Assembly (NCBI GenBank): GCA_966250015.1
Contig: CBINFS010000063.1
Span: forward strand, 1 to 17,318
Direction: 5' to 3'
DNA: 17,318 nucleotides
From: CBINFS01 sp966250015
Lineage (GTDB): Bacteria > Bacteroidota > Rhodothermia > Rhodothermales > DASSAV01
Numbering within the stretch: position 1 is the first letter of the stretch; each line of letters begins with the position of its first letter. This document shows positions 1-8,124 of this stretch, one piece after another. A program made the position numbers and the translations under genes. A model generated the notes under the pieces. That model made no database searches and was not told the origin of the DNA. It saw only the letters and a list, made by a program, of their open reading frames with translations.

Positions 1-55
1 TACGCGTGGCAACACGCTCAGCCGAGCCGTACTAATTACCCGTGTGGCTTAACCC
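1..55 (+). rRNA. 23S ribosomal RNA, 3' end (partial)
   Basis: The segment contains the conserved extreme 3' end of bacterial 23S rRNA: the stretch around 28-54 reads GCCGTACTAATTACCCGTG followed by TGGCTTAACC. This corresponds to the E. coli terminus that ends in ACTAATGAACCGTGAGGCTTAACC. The gene enters from the left edge, so only its last 50 or so bases are present. The 3' boundary is set by analogy and may be off by a few bases. The spacer after it holds no recognisable 5S rRNA or tRNA before the terminator at 177-220. Confidence 0.88.
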
Positions 56-176
56 CTCCTGTTCTCTGTGCACCCGCTCTTGCAAGCAAGGCTCGCTTCG
101 AGAAGGTGACGCCCCACCAGGCCTCATCAACCCTCTCTTTACCACGAGAAACCTTTCCACACGTCAATGATTTAAC

Positions 177-220
177 GGCAGGTTTCGGACGTCCTGTACC
201 GAAGCCTGCCTTTTGTTTTT
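177..220 (+). terminator. rRNA operon Rho-independent terminator
   Basis: A 12-bp stem (GGCAGGTTTCGG at 177-188 pairing with CCGAAGCCTGCC at 199-210, one G-U pair) has a 10-base loop. It is followed directly by TTTTGTTTTT. It lies about 120 bases after the end of the 23S gene and is the obvious end of that operon. Confidence 0.9.
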
Positions 221-252
221 ATTCACCTTCGCGGTCTTGCACCGCGTTGAAT

Positions 253-336
253 ATGGGGAATCCGAATCGACTGGCCGCATGGTTTGTGATCGTGGTTTTT
301 ATGGCCGGAATCGCAACCATCCTGGCTTTTATGTGA
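253..336 (+). CDS. possible 27-residue single-pass membrane peptide
   Basis: An ATG at 253 opens a 27-codon frame ending in TGA at 334-336. The product starts MGNPNRLAAW and continues as one hydrophobic helix of about 18 residues (WFVIVVFMAGIATILAFM), the layout of a small inner-membrane protein. It sits alone between the rRNA terminator and a second strong plus-strand terminator at 381-410, which would end a short transcript carrying it. The frame stays open upstream to 106, but that part crosses the rRNA terminator and is not protein-like. There is no clear Shine-Dalgarno sequence or promoter. It could be a real small protein or a chance frame; no function can be assigned. Confidence 0.4.
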   Translation: MGNPNRLAAWFVIVVFMAGIATILAFM

Positions 337-380
337 ATCAGGATTGAAAGAAATTTTTTAAGTCAATACAGGTTTTTTAG

Positions 381-410
381 GGGGTTCCGCTGCGGCGGAA
401 CCCCTTTTTT
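381..410 (+). terminator. Rho-independent terminator, plus strand
   Basis: A perfect 10-bp stem (GGGGTTCCGC at 381-390 with GCGGAACCCC at 395-404) with a 4-base loop is followed by six T (405-410). It ends plus-strand transcription about 45 bases after the small frame at 253-336 and just before the stop codon of the convergent histidine kinase gene. Read on the minus strand the hairpin is followed by CTAAAAAACC, not a T tract, so it is a weaker candidate terminator for the kinase gene. Confidence 0.85.
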
Positions 411-413
411 ACA

Positions 414-3413
414 CTATACGGGCGTGGTGGCGACTGCCTGGTAAAGGGGAAGTGTTACCGTAACGATGGTGCCCTGGCCTTCGACGCTGTCCACCGAGAT
501 GCGCCCGTTGTGGACCTCGACGGCGCGCGATACGAGCGAGAGGCCGAGCCCGGTCCCGCGAACGGCGCCCACGTTGCCGCCCCGGTGGAAGGGCTCGAAA
601 ATGTGGCCGAGATCCCGCTCGGAGATGCCGATGCCCGAATCCTGGACCCGCATATGGAAGAAGTCTCCGGCTTTTTCGACGAAAAAGTGGATGACGCTCC
701 CGTCGGTCGAGTACTTGCAGGCATTGGAGAACAGGTTCATCAGGATCATCCGGAGCAGCCTGGGGTCCACGTGAGCTTCGAACGATTCGTCGCAGTGGGT
801 CTCGATGACGTGGCCTCGCGTGCACACGACCTCGCAGATTTCATCGAGCAGGCTATTGGTAGCATCCGGAATCTTAACGGGGATGGGCTGGAAGGTGATC
901 ACGCCCGACTCCGACCGGCCGATGAGCAGCACGTCGTCGAGCAGCTCGGTCATCTGGTTCACGTTGTTCCGGATACGCTGAAGCGGTTTTTTGATCTTGT
1001 CAGCAGTCCATTTATGGGCGAACTGCTCGAGCAGCTCGGCCGACGACAGGATGGTCGACAGCGGCGTGCGAAGCTCGTGGGACGCCATGGCGACGAACCG
1101 TGACTTGAGCTCGCTCAGCTCCCGCTCCTTCTGGAGACTGACGTAGATCTGTTCCTCGATCTGTTTGCGTTCCGAGATGTCCCTGAAATTGATGGCGATG
1201 CCGTCGCCTCTCTTGACGGCCGTCACCTGATACCACCCGTCGAGGTTATCCCCCCGGTGTTCGATTTCGTCGTGGTAAGGTTCGCCGGTTTCGACTACCC
1301 TGGCGTATCGGTCGAACAACCCGGTCGTGCGAAAGCTCGGATAGTGCTCGAGCATCCGCTCACCCAAGAGGTCGCTTGCGGGCCGATCGATCATTTTTTC
1401 GGCGGCGGGGTTGATGAGCAGATAGCGGAAGTCGACGATCTTACCCTTCGCGTTGCGGACGGCTTCGAGCGCCAGGATGCCGTCGAGCGACGAGGCAAAT
1501 ATGCTCGATACGAGCTCCTCCGATTTTTCGAGGCGTTGCATGGCCTCGACGCGGTCGTTGACGTTGCGGGTCACGGTGACGATTTCTGCAGGCTTGCCCG
1601 TGGCCGGGTTAGCGATCACGCGGGCGGTTGATTCCGCCCAGAAGTAGTGCCCGTCCCGGTGCCGGACGCGCACGGTGATCGTAGCCCACCCGTCGTGAAG
1701 CAGCTTCTGGTAGGCTTCGAGCGCCACGTCGAGGTCGTCGGGGTGTACCAGATCGCGGAAGCTGGCATTTGCGATCTCACGCGGCGAGTAGCCGCTCTGT
1801 CCGAAGCACGACGGTGAAACGTAGCGGCAGAAGCCGTTCAGGTCGTGTTTCATGATGACGTCGCTGATACTCTCGGCCAGTAGCCGGTAATAGGCCTCCC
1901 GTTCCCTGAGCTGCTGCTCGGTGATTTTCCACTCGGTTACGTCGCGCACGACGGTCTGTACCGCCGGACGGCCGTTGTAGGTAACCAATACCGACTTTGC
2001 CTCGACGTAGGCGACCTTTCCCTGCTTGTTGATGAGCCGGATGTCGCGAAGGGGAGGGGATTCGCCGCGTTCGATCGCCTGGAGGCGCAGGATGGTATCG
2101 GCGTGGTACGCGGGCTCTATCCATTTGAGCAGGTGGTGCCCGAGCATCTCGTCGGGCGAGTCGAGCCCGAGAAGACGGGCGCAGGCGGGATTGGCATACA
2201 CCACGTGGCCTCCGATGGAGATCAGCATCGCGTCCGGGTGATTCTGGACGAGAGCGTGCCACCGCTCTTCGCTCTCACGGAGCGCCCGTGCGGATTGCTG
2301 TTCGGCCGTGATGTCCCGTTGAACGGACACGTAGTGGGTCGTGTGGCCGTTACGGTCGCGCACGGGGCTCACGGACCACCGAACGTGGTAGGGCGTCCCG
2401 TCTTTTTTGTAGTTGATCACCTCACCGGTGAACGGTTCTCCGGCATCCAGCGCCCGGCGTAACCTTCGTATCACGGCGGGATCGGTCTGGGGACCCTGGA
2501 GGATGCGGGGTGAACGCCCGATCACCTCGTCCTTCCGGTAGCCGGTCATCCGCTCAAAAGCAGGGTTGACGTATATCATGCGGGGACCCGGCTCGTCGAG
2601 TTCGGCGTCGGTGATGATGATCGATTCGACGGCCACGTCGACGGCGGTCTCGAAGAGTCTCAGGAGGTCTTCGCCCCGGCTGAACTCGTCGAGGTCGCAG
2701 ACGGTCACGTGTAGCAGTTCCCGGCCGTCCGTCTTTATGCTCGTGGCGAAGACCTCGACCAGCTTTGCCGGGCCCCGGGCAGGCCGGTGGCGGGTCCGGA
2801 TGTGACGGTGGGTGCTGATGCCGGCCAGAGGATCGGTGTTGTGAGTACCATTGCTTGCGGTATCGACGAACAGATCGGATACGGTCAGCCGCCTGAAGGT
2901 GTCGCGGTCGTATCCAAAAAAGGCACGGGCGGCGGGGTTGGCGTCGAGCACACGGCCTGTTTCGGGCTCGACGAGCAGCATGTTGCCGGCGCTGTTCTCG
3001 AATAGCGAAGCCCACACGCTACCCGGTGCGTCGTTTTTTCCCGCATCGTCCCCGAGCAGCGAGGCCAGGTCGGCGATGCCTTCCGGATCCGTTTCCCATA
3101 CCGGACGAATACCGTTTGCCACGCAGAGCACCCGCCGCTCGCCAATGGGGAGGATCGACAGCGTCTTCACCGTGCCGCCTGCTCCAGCCACATGGGATCC
3201 GGACAGGGCGGGCTCCCGCGCAGTGTTTTCGACGAACAGGCGTCGCCCGGTCTTCATTACGAACCGGCACAACACGGCGTCCTCTCGAATCTGGTCTCCG
3301 TCGAGCCCGGCGCTGAAAACGGCCGGGTCGCCGCCGCTCCCATCGACCACAAAGAGGGCTTCCCCGTTCAGGGCGTTGCGGTAGTACAGCCGCAGAATAC
3401 GTTGGGCGTCCAT
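414..3413 (-). CDS. multi-PAS sensor histidine kinase (GAF-like + 5 PAS + HisKA + HATPase)
   Basis: A 999-residue cytoplasmic sensor kinase that should autophosphorylate a histidine and pass the phosphate to a response regulator. Residues 1-125 resemble a degenerate GAF domain. Five PAS domains follow at roughly 130-245, 250-372, 385-492, 505-620 and 628-745, several ending in the usual R-D-[IV]-T/S signature. The HisKA H-box SHELRTPL lies near residue 778, the N-box NLFSNACKYS near 898, the G1 box DSGIGIS near 925 and the G2 box GTGLGLS near 957, so all catalytic motifs are intact. PAS2 carries GRSPRILQG, the position of the LOV flavin-cysteine motif GRNCRFLQG, but with Pro in place of Cys. 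I see no membrane segment and no receiver domain. No response regulator is encoded in the window, so it is an orphan here. The ATG at 3413 is preferred over an in-frame TTG two codons upstream. It is divergent from the outer-membrane barrel gene. Confidence 0.95.
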   Translation of the reverse strand: MDAQRILRLYYRNALNGEALFVVDGSGGDPAVFSAGLDGDQIREDAVLCRFVMKTGRRLFVENTAREPALSGSHVAGAGGTVKTLSILPIGERRVLCVANGIRPVWETDPEGIADLASLLGDDAGKNDAPGSVWASLFENSAGNMLLVEPETGRVLDANPAARAFFGYDRDTFRRLTVSDLFVDTASNGTHNTDPLAGISTHRHIRTRHRPARGPAKLVEVFATSIKTDGRELLHVTVCDLDEFSRGEDLLRLFETAVDVAVESIIITDAELDEPGPRMIYVNPAFERMTGYRKDEVIGRSPRILQGPQTDPAVIRRLRRALDAGEPFTGEVINYKKDGTPYHVRWSVSPVRDRNGHTTHYVSVQRDITAEQQSARALRESEERWHALVQNHPDAMLISIGGHVVYANPACARLLGLDSPDEMLGHHLLKWIEPAYHADTILRLQAIERGESPPLRDIRLINKQGKVAYVEAKSVLVTYNGRPAVQTVVRDVTEWKITEQQLREREAYYRLLAESISDVIMKHDLNGFCRYVSPSCFGQSGYSPREIANASFRDLVHPDDLDVALEAYQKLLHDGWATITVRVRHRDGHYFWAESTARVIANPATGKPAEIVTVTRNVNDRVEAMQRLEKSEELVSSIFASSLDGILALEAVRNAKGKIVDFRYLLINPAAEKMIDRPASDLLGERMLEHYPSFRTTGLFDRYARVVETGEPYHDEIEHRGDNLDGWYQVTAVKRGDGIAINFRDISERKQIEEQIYVSLQKERELSELKSRFVAMASHELRTPLSTILSSAELLEQFAHKWTADKIKKPLQRIRNNVNQMTELLDDVLLIGRSESGVITFQPIPVKIPDATNSLLDEICEVVCTRGHVIETHCDESFEAHVDPRLLRMILMNLFSNACKYSTDGSVIHFFVEKAGDFFHMRVQDSGIGISERDLGHIFEPFHRGGNVGAVRGTGLGLSLVSRAVEVHNGRISVDSVEGQGTIVTVTLPLYQAVATTPV

Positions 3414-3536
3414 CGGCAAGGATACCTCGTCCGGTTAAAGGGGCTCAGGACGGGCCGGGGAGGAGCGGGTAAAAGATCAACCGGCCACGATGCTAAAGTG
3501 AACGTGCAGGAATACACCTCCCAATTTATGCAATCA

Positions 3537-3550
3537 TTACCTCCAGGTAA
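3537..3550. promoter_or_regulatory. 14-bp inverted repeat in divergent intergenic region, possible operator
   Basis: TTACCT-CC-AGGTAA is a perfect 6-bp inverted repeat with a 2-bp spacer. It lies between the divergent histidine kinase (start 3413) and outer-membrane barrel (start 3693) genes. Position and symmetry suit a dimeric regulator, but no protein can be named. Confidence 0.3.
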
Positions 3551-3692
3551 CCGTTTACTTACACTACTGTTACAACGAACGATGCGCAGAGAGGCTCCGG
3601 CTCAGAAAAACGGTGTAAAAGGTCTGGTTAATAGAACGCCGGGCCGCGTCAGGTGAGTCCGGTAACACGACCAACAAAAGGACATTCAAGTG

Positions 3693-4178
3693 ATGAGAAA
3701 AACTTCAATTACTGTTCTGTTTTTATTAGCGCTGTTTGTGTTGTCAACGGAGACCGTCCGGGCTCAGAATACCATGGCCGTCGGAGCTCACTTTGGCATC
3801 GACCTCGACCAGGACGCCACGTTCATCGGAGCGCAGGCACGGTTTGGCGGCGCTTCGCTCCCCATACGGATCCAGCCGGGGCTCGATTACGGGCTCAACG
3901 AGGACGACCCCTACTGGCGGATCGAGGTCAACGGCCTCTACTTGATCGGAGAAGACTACACGACCAGCTTCACGCCTTACGTCGGCCCGGGGATCGCACT
4001 GACTTTTGCGGAAGACGAAAACGACGACACCGAGACCAATTTCGGGATCAATATCGTGGCCGGCATCGAGTTTCGGCCGATCTTTCAGATCCTGTCGCCG
4101 TACGTGCAGGCGCGGTACACGTTGCAGTCCGGCGCCGATCCCCTCGGGGTGATGGGCGGGCTGCTGGTTCGTTTCTGA
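3693..4178 (+). CDS. small outer-membrane beta-barrel protein
   Basis: The product is 161 residues. It opens with a clear signal peptide (MRKTSITVLFLLALFVLS..., probable cleavage after the Ala of VRAQ near residue 24). The mature part has alternating polar/hydrophobic strands with aromatic girdle residues: GAHFGIDL, ATFIGAQARF, WRIEVNGLYLIG, TPYVGPGIALTF, NFGINIVAGIEF, SPYVQARYTL and GVMGGLLVRF. It ends in phenylalanine, the usual C-terminal signal for BAM-dependent insertion. Size and strand number fit an 8-stranded OmpA/OmpW-like porin-family barrel. ATG 3693 was chosen because AAAAGGA lies about 9 bases upstream; a GTG directly before it (3690) is the only alternative. Substrate and role are unknown. 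A hairpin at 4195-4237 follows. Confidence 0.85.
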   Translation: MRKTSITVLFLLALFVLSTETVRAQNTMAVGAHFGIDLDQDATFIGAQARFGGASLPIRIQPGLDYGLNEDDPYWRIEVNGLYLIGEDYTTSFTPYVGPGIALTFAEDENDDTETNFGINIVAGIEFRPIFQILSPYVQARYTLQSGADPLGVMGGLLVRF

Positions 4179-4194
4179 ATCGGGTAAATGGCTG

Positions 4195-4237
4195 TGTCAC
4201 CGGTTCCCGTAGGCGGAGGCCTCGGGGGCCGGTGACA
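4195..4237 (+). terminator. probable terminator hairpin after the outer-membrane barrel gene
   Basis: A 9-bp stem (TGTCACCGG at 4195-4203 with CCGGTGACA at 4229-4237) with further pairing possible in the loop is followed by TTTCGTT. It starts 16 bases after the stop codon at 4178. The T tract is short, so efficiency is uncertain. Confidence 0.55.
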
Positions 4238-4352
4238 TTTCGTTACGTTACCGGCACAAGCGGCCACAACAGGCGGTCAGACCCCGGCGCTATCTTACAC
4301 TCTCCACGTGAAGTTGGGTACAGGACGGGCGACCTCATTTGTTTCTACCCGT

Positions 4353-5621
4353 ATGAATGACGTCATCGCCGTAATCCTTGGGGGAGGCGCCGGAACCAGG
4401 CTTTTCCCGCTCACCCTGCACAGGGCTAAACCAGCCGTACCCCTCGCCGGCAAATACCGGTTGATCGACGTCCCCGTCTCGAACTGCATCAACTCGGGGA
4501 TCAACCGGATCTTCGTCCTGACGCAGTACAACTCGGCGACGCTGAACGACCACATCGCGCGCACCTACAAGTTCGATCGTTTCCGGAGCGGATTCGTGAC
4601 CGTACTGGCAGCCGAGCAGACGCCCGCCTCAAACGAATGGTACCAGGGAACGGCAGACGCCGTCAGGCAGAGCCGGCCGCACATCAACGCGTTCGGCCAC
4701 CGCCACGTGCTCGTACTTTCGGGCGACCAGCTCTACCTCATGAACTACGGCGAGATGCTGGCCTTCCACGAGTCGCACGGGGCCGACGTCACACTCGCCA
4801 CGATTCCGGTGCCGGCGCTGGATGCGCCAGCTTACGGCATTCTCAAGACGGACGAATCGAACCGCGTCACGGAGTTCCACGAGAAGCCGCCATTCGACGA
4901 GCTTGAAGGCATGAATAGCCCGGTAAGTGACGAGATGAACCGCTCGGGGCGCATCTACCTTGCCTCGATGGGCATCTACATATTTGAACGGAAAGGCCTG
5001 GAGGATCTGCTCGACGACTGCCCCGACGAGCATGACTTCGGGCGGCAGATCATTCCCCGTGCCATTCAAAGCCTGAAGGTCGTGAGCTATCCCTTCACCG
5101 GTTACTGGTCGGACATTGGGACGATTCGATCGTACTACGACGTCCACATGGCGCTTGCCAGGCCGGGGCCAGAGTTTAACCTGTATAGCCCGACGATGCC
5201 GCTCTACACGCGCGCCCGCATGCTACCGCCGGCCAAGATCCAGAGCTCATACGTCCAGGATTCGATGATCGGGGAGGGTAGCATCGTCATCAACAGCCAC
5301 ATCGCAGGCTCGGTCATCGGACTGAGGGCGTTCATCGGATACAATACCACCATCAAAAATTCGATCATCGTCGGATCGAGCTTTTTCCCCTGGCACGATG
5401 CGAGCCAGTACGGGCACACCGGCCACCCCGAATGGCCGGGGATTGGCGAAGAAACGTACATCGAAGGGGCGATCATCGACCGCAACGTGAGCATCGGCGC
5501 GCGCTGCATCCTCTCCAACCGCGAGAACCTGGTGGAAGCCGACGGCGACGGCTGGTTCATTCGCGACAAGCTCATCGTGATCACCGAAAACACCACCATC
5601 CCGGACGGCACGATCATTTGA
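4353..5621 (+). CDS. glgC: glucose-1-phosphate adenylyltransferase (ADP-glucose pyrophosphorylase)
   Basis: This 422-residue enzyme makes ADP-glucose from glucose 1-phosphate and ATP, the committing step of glycogen synthesis in the cytoplasm. The nucleotide-binding loop GGGAGTRLFPLT lies near residues 9-20, followed by AKPAVPLAGKYRLIDVPVSN, WYQGTADAVRQ, the metal-site segment LSGDQLY, FHEKP and GYWSDIGT. The C-terminal third is a left-handed beta-helix of the type that carries allosteric and subunit contacts (SMIGEGSIVINSHIAGSVIG). Length is normal. The start is placed at ATG 4353, where the family usually begins (MNDVIAVILGGG); an in-frame ATG at 4308 would add 15 unrelated residues. TATCTT at 4291-4296 could be a -10 element. 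No glycogen synthase or branching enzyme gene is nearby. The motif set resembles the plant/cyanobacterial type more than the E. coli type. Confidence 0.95.
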   Translation: MNDVIAVILGGGAGTRLFPLTLHRAKPAVPLAGKYRLIDVPVSNCINSGINRIFVLTQYNSATLNDHIARTYKFDRFRSGFVTVLAAEQTPASNEWYQGTADAVRQSRPHINAFGHRHVLVLSGDQLYLMNYGEMLAFHESHGADVTLATIPVPALDAPAYGILKTDESNRVTEFHEKPPFDELEGMNSPVSDEMNRSGRIYLASMGIYIFERKGLEDLLDDCPDEHDFGRQIIPRAIQSLKVVSYPFTGYWSDIGTIRSYYDVHMALARPGPEFNLYSPTMPLYTRARMLPPAKIQSSYVQDSMIGEGSIVINSHIAGSVIGLRAFIGYNTTIKNSIIVGSSFFPWHDASQYGHTGHPEWPGIGEETYIEGAIIDRNVSIGARCILSNRENLVEADGDGWFIRDKLIVITENTTIPDGTII

Positions 5622-5716
5622 TCGAAAGGGCGAGGGAGGAGGAATGCCGGGTTCCTTTCTTTTTAAACTTCACCTTTTGAAAAATAGCCCGATATTTGCT
5701 CGTAACCGACGTCAGG

Positions 5717-5746
5717 TTGATATTTCGGTTCAATTATTAATAAATA
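5717..5746 (+). promoter_or_regulatory. possible promoter for the TolC-family gene
   Basis: TTGATA (5717-5722) and TAAATA (5741-5746) are separated by 18 bases in an AT-rich island (5700-5770) unlike the GC-rich genes on both sides. It supports a TolC-family start downstream of this island rather than at the ATG at 5644, even though that ATG has a GGAGG-type sequence before it. Confidence 0.35.
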
Positions 5747-5841
5747 ATAAGTATCCTGTTTCGTTTATTTCGGTATCCAAGGTAGTTCCTTCCGGCCATA
5801 CGACCACTCACGCCGGATGCACGTTGTTGATGAAGGTTTTC

Positions 5842-7437
5842 ATGACGTTTGGAGCAAAGACCGTTCTCGTAGAGAGGGCTGGCCGGGCGCCGGTGCGCCC
5901 GGTGGTCGGCGTGTATGCCGATGACAGGATGCAAGCGCTTTTTGTCCTGTTGCTTTTTCTGACCACGTTTACCTTTACACCGATCGGCGAAGCCCGAGCG
6001 CAGCAGGTGATCGACCTGACCCTGGAGACGGCGGTAGACCTGGCGATGGAAAACAGCTACCGCGTGAAACAGCTCCAGATCGGGATCGAGCAAACGCGCA
6101 AATACCTCGAAGCCGAACGCGCGGGGCTGAAGTCGAGGGTGTACATGGAGCTCCTTACGCCGCAGATCGCCGCCCTGTCGGACCAGAAGTGGAACGCCGA
6201 TCTCCACCGGAACGAGACCATCCGCGAAAACACGCGGATGTGGCAGATGGACTTTTCCATCCGGCAGCCCGTCATCCTTTTCGGCTACCCGACCAACGGG
6301 TACCTCTCCCTAAACAACCAGATGTACCGGTACGATCAGCTCAACGGCGGGAGAGTGACCAATTACTACAACCGGTACTTCATCCGATTCGAGCAACCCC
6401 TGTTCCAGCCAAACCACCTCAAAAACAACCTCAAGGGGGCCGAGCTGCGTTTGAACGAGGCCGAGCTGAACTTCCAGGAGGACGTGGTCAATCTCATGGA
6501 TTCCATTGCCGACGACTACTACGACCTCTTTGAACATGCTTACCGTCAGGTCATCCAGCGGACGCTCGTCGATCAGCTATCGGAGGCCGAGCAGGTCGCC
6601 CGGAGGATCGTGGAAAGGGACTCCACGCGGGAGATCGAGCTGAGCCAGGTGCAGGTGGAGCTCACCAACGCCCGCGAGCAGCTCAAACAGTCGGAAAGCA
6701 ACTTCCGGCTCGAAGCCTCCCGCATCAAGCAGCGGCTCCGCCTCAACGAGCGTGACTCGCTCATTGTCCGGCCCGTCCTCGAGGTAGTGCCCATCGAGGT
6801 CGACGTCGATCAGGCGATCGAGTACGGCAAGAACCTTCACCCGAGGCTGCAAAAGCTGGAAATAACGCGGGACAGGGAGCAGATCGATCTCGAAAATACG
6901 AAGGGGTGGGGCGGCTTCCGCGCCAACCTCGAGCTGACCTACGGGCGGGAAATGGAGGAACCGCGGATGGCCGACCTCTGGGACGAGCCGGTCAACAGCT
7001 ACTCGGTTGCCCTGCGTGCACACGTGCCGATCTGGGACTGGGGTCAGCGCAAGGCACGCATCCAGGCCGAGATGCTCAGCCTCGAACGCGTCGAGCTCAA
7101 CTGGCAACAGGCCGAGCAGGAGATCGAATCCGAAATCATCAATGCCGTCAAAAACCTGGAGGAGTACGAGAGCCGGGCCCTCGCCATGCGCGTCAACCTC
7201 CGCCTGGCCGAGCAGATATCCGAACAGAGCCTGGACCGCTACGAGGGCGGCATCGTGTCGGTGCTTGACCTGCTCCAGAGCTTCCGCAGGCAGGCCGACA
7301 CGGCTGAAAATTTCCTCGATGCCTACCTCGGCTACCGGCAGGCCATTCTCAGGATACAGCAGCTCACCTATTTCGACTTCGAGAACAATCAGCCACTGCT
7401 CAACCGGTTCAACGGCTGGAACTACATGCCGCAGTAG
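5842..7437 (+). CDS. TolC-family outer-membrane efflux/secretion channel
   Basis: This is a TolC/OEP-type protein that forms trimeric outer-membrane channels for efflux pumps or type I secretion. A hydrophobic signal segment (MQALFVLLLFLTTFTFTP, ending EARAQ) precedes IDLTLETAVDLAMENSY, the typical OEP start. Two OEP halves follow, each with long charged, Gln-rich coiled-coil helices and strand segments (MWQMDFSIRQPVILFGY in the first, VALRAHVPIWDWGQRKARI in the second). The second half ends in the family-typical RYEGGIVSVLDLLQSFRRQ. The start is uncertain. ATG 5842 has AAGG 5 bases upstream and gives 531 residues with a long n-region; ATG 5929 gives 502 residues with a compact signal peptide; ATG 5644 would read through an AT-rich promoter-like region. 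No membrane-fusion or pump subunit lies beside it. It ends 8 bases before the convergent sigma factor gene. Confidence 0.9.
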   Translation: MTFGAKTVLVERAGRAPVRPVVGVYADDRMQALFVLLLFLTTFTFTPIGEARAQQVIDLTLETAVDLAMENSYRVKQLQIGIEQTRKYLEAERAGLKSRVYMELLTPQIAALSDQKWNADLHRNETIRENTRMWQMDFSIRQPVILFGYPTNGYLSLNNQMYRYDQLNGGRVTNYYNRYFIRFEQPLFQPNHLKNNLKGAELRLNEAELNFQEDVVNLMDSIADDYYDLFEHAYRQVIQRTLVDQLSEAEQVARRIVERDSTREIELSQVQVELTNAREQLKQSESNFRLEASRIKQRLRLNERDSLIVRPVLEVVPIEVDVDQAIEYGKNLHPRLQKLEITRDREQIDLENTKGWGGFRANLELTYGREMEEPRMADLWDEPVNSYSVALRAHVPIWDWGQRKARIQAEMLSLERVELNWQQAEQEIESEIINAVKNLEEYESRALAMRVNLRLAEQISEQSLDRYEGGIVSVLDLLQSFRRQADTAENFLDAYLGYRQAILRIQQLTYFDFENNQPLLNRFNGWNYMPQ

Positions 7438-7445
7438 GACCTGCC

Positions 7446-8069
7446 TTATCCGGCCGCTTCCGGCGTGTAGACGCCCTGTAGCATCCTTTGCAAGGCCACG
7501 CGGCCCCGGTGGATGCGGCTTTTTACGGTGCCGAGTGGCAACGCCGTGATTTCCGCAATCTCGTCGTACGTGAGCTGCTGGATGTCGCACAATACGACGA
7601 CCTCTCGGAACTGCTCCGGAAGCTGCTCGAGTGCAGCCTGAAGGTGCCGTTCCTGGAGAACGTACTCTGTGTGATCCTCCGGAGAATGGGTGTCGTCGGG
7701 AATGTCGAATGAGATCTCCTCCTGGTCGCGCGAGATCTCGTGGAGATTCCGTAGCTGGCGGCTCTTGCCTTTCCGGTATTCCGAAAACGCAAGGTTACGC
7801 GCGATCGTGTACATCCAGGTGCTGAACTTGGCTATGTTGCGGTATGAGTGCCGGTTTCTGAACACCCGCATGTACGTTTCCTGCAACAGGTCGGCACTGA
7901 GCTCCGTATCGCCCACGATGCGGAAGAGGAAGGTCGAGAGCCTGTCGGAATACCGGTTGACCAGTATGTCGAAGGAGTCGATGCTGCCCTCCTGCAGCTG
8001 GATCATCAGGTCCTCGTCGCTCATCTCTGAGAGTGCCTTGTACTGTTTGGGATTGCTGAGTCGCATCAT
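7446..8069 (-). CDS. ECF-family RNA polymerase sigma factor
   Basis: A 207-residue group 4 (ECF) sigma factor that directs RNA polymerase to alternative promoters. Sigma region 2 spans roughly residues 32-100, with SADLLQETYMRVFRN for core binding and KFSTWMYTIARNLAFSEYRK for the -10 element. Region 4 spans roughly 142-197, with LPEQFREVVVLCDIQQLTYD and the helix-turn-helix EIAEITALPLGTVKSRIHRGR for the -35 element. A linker rich in Asp/Glu joins them. ATG 8069 was chosen because GGAGGAAGG sits at ideal spacing just upstream; a second ATG follows directly. A longer frame from 8114 lacks such a site. No anti-sigma gene is adjacent: the downstream neighbour is the convergent TolC-family gene, 8 bases away. 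What activates it is not visible. Confidence 0.93.
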   Translation of the reverse strand: MMRLSNPKQYKALSEMSDEDLMIQLQEGSIDSFDILVNRYSDRLSTFLFRIVGDTELSADLLQETYMRVFRNRHSYRNIAKFSTWMYTIARNLAFSEYRKGKSRQLRNLHEISRDQEEISFDIPDDTHSPEDHTEYVLQERHLQAALEQLPEQFREVVVLCDIQQLTYDEIAEITALPLGTVKSRIHRGRVALQRMLQGVYTPEAAG

Positions 8070-8124
8070 AACCTTCCTCCGGATACACGTTATCGAATCT
8101 CCACTTTCCTTCATTACCGGATCA

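Noticed and set aside
56..176. 5S rRNA or tRNA downstream of 23S
   Set aside because: I found no conserved 5S sequence and no cloverleaf on either strand.
5644..5841. N-terminal extension of the TolC-family protein from ATG 5644
   Set aside because: Despite a GGAGG-type sequence before it, the stretch crosses an AT-rich promoter-like region and would put about 95 residues before the signal segment.
5884..5899. GGGCGC-CGGT-GCGCCC palindrome as a terminator
   Set aside because: There is no T tract after it, and it lies within or just before the TolC-family reading frame.
6577..7590. 337-residue minus-strand frame across the TolC-family and sigma genes
   Set aside because: It is antisense to well-supported TolC coding sequence and also overlaps the sigma factor gene in another frame; there are no recognisable motifs.
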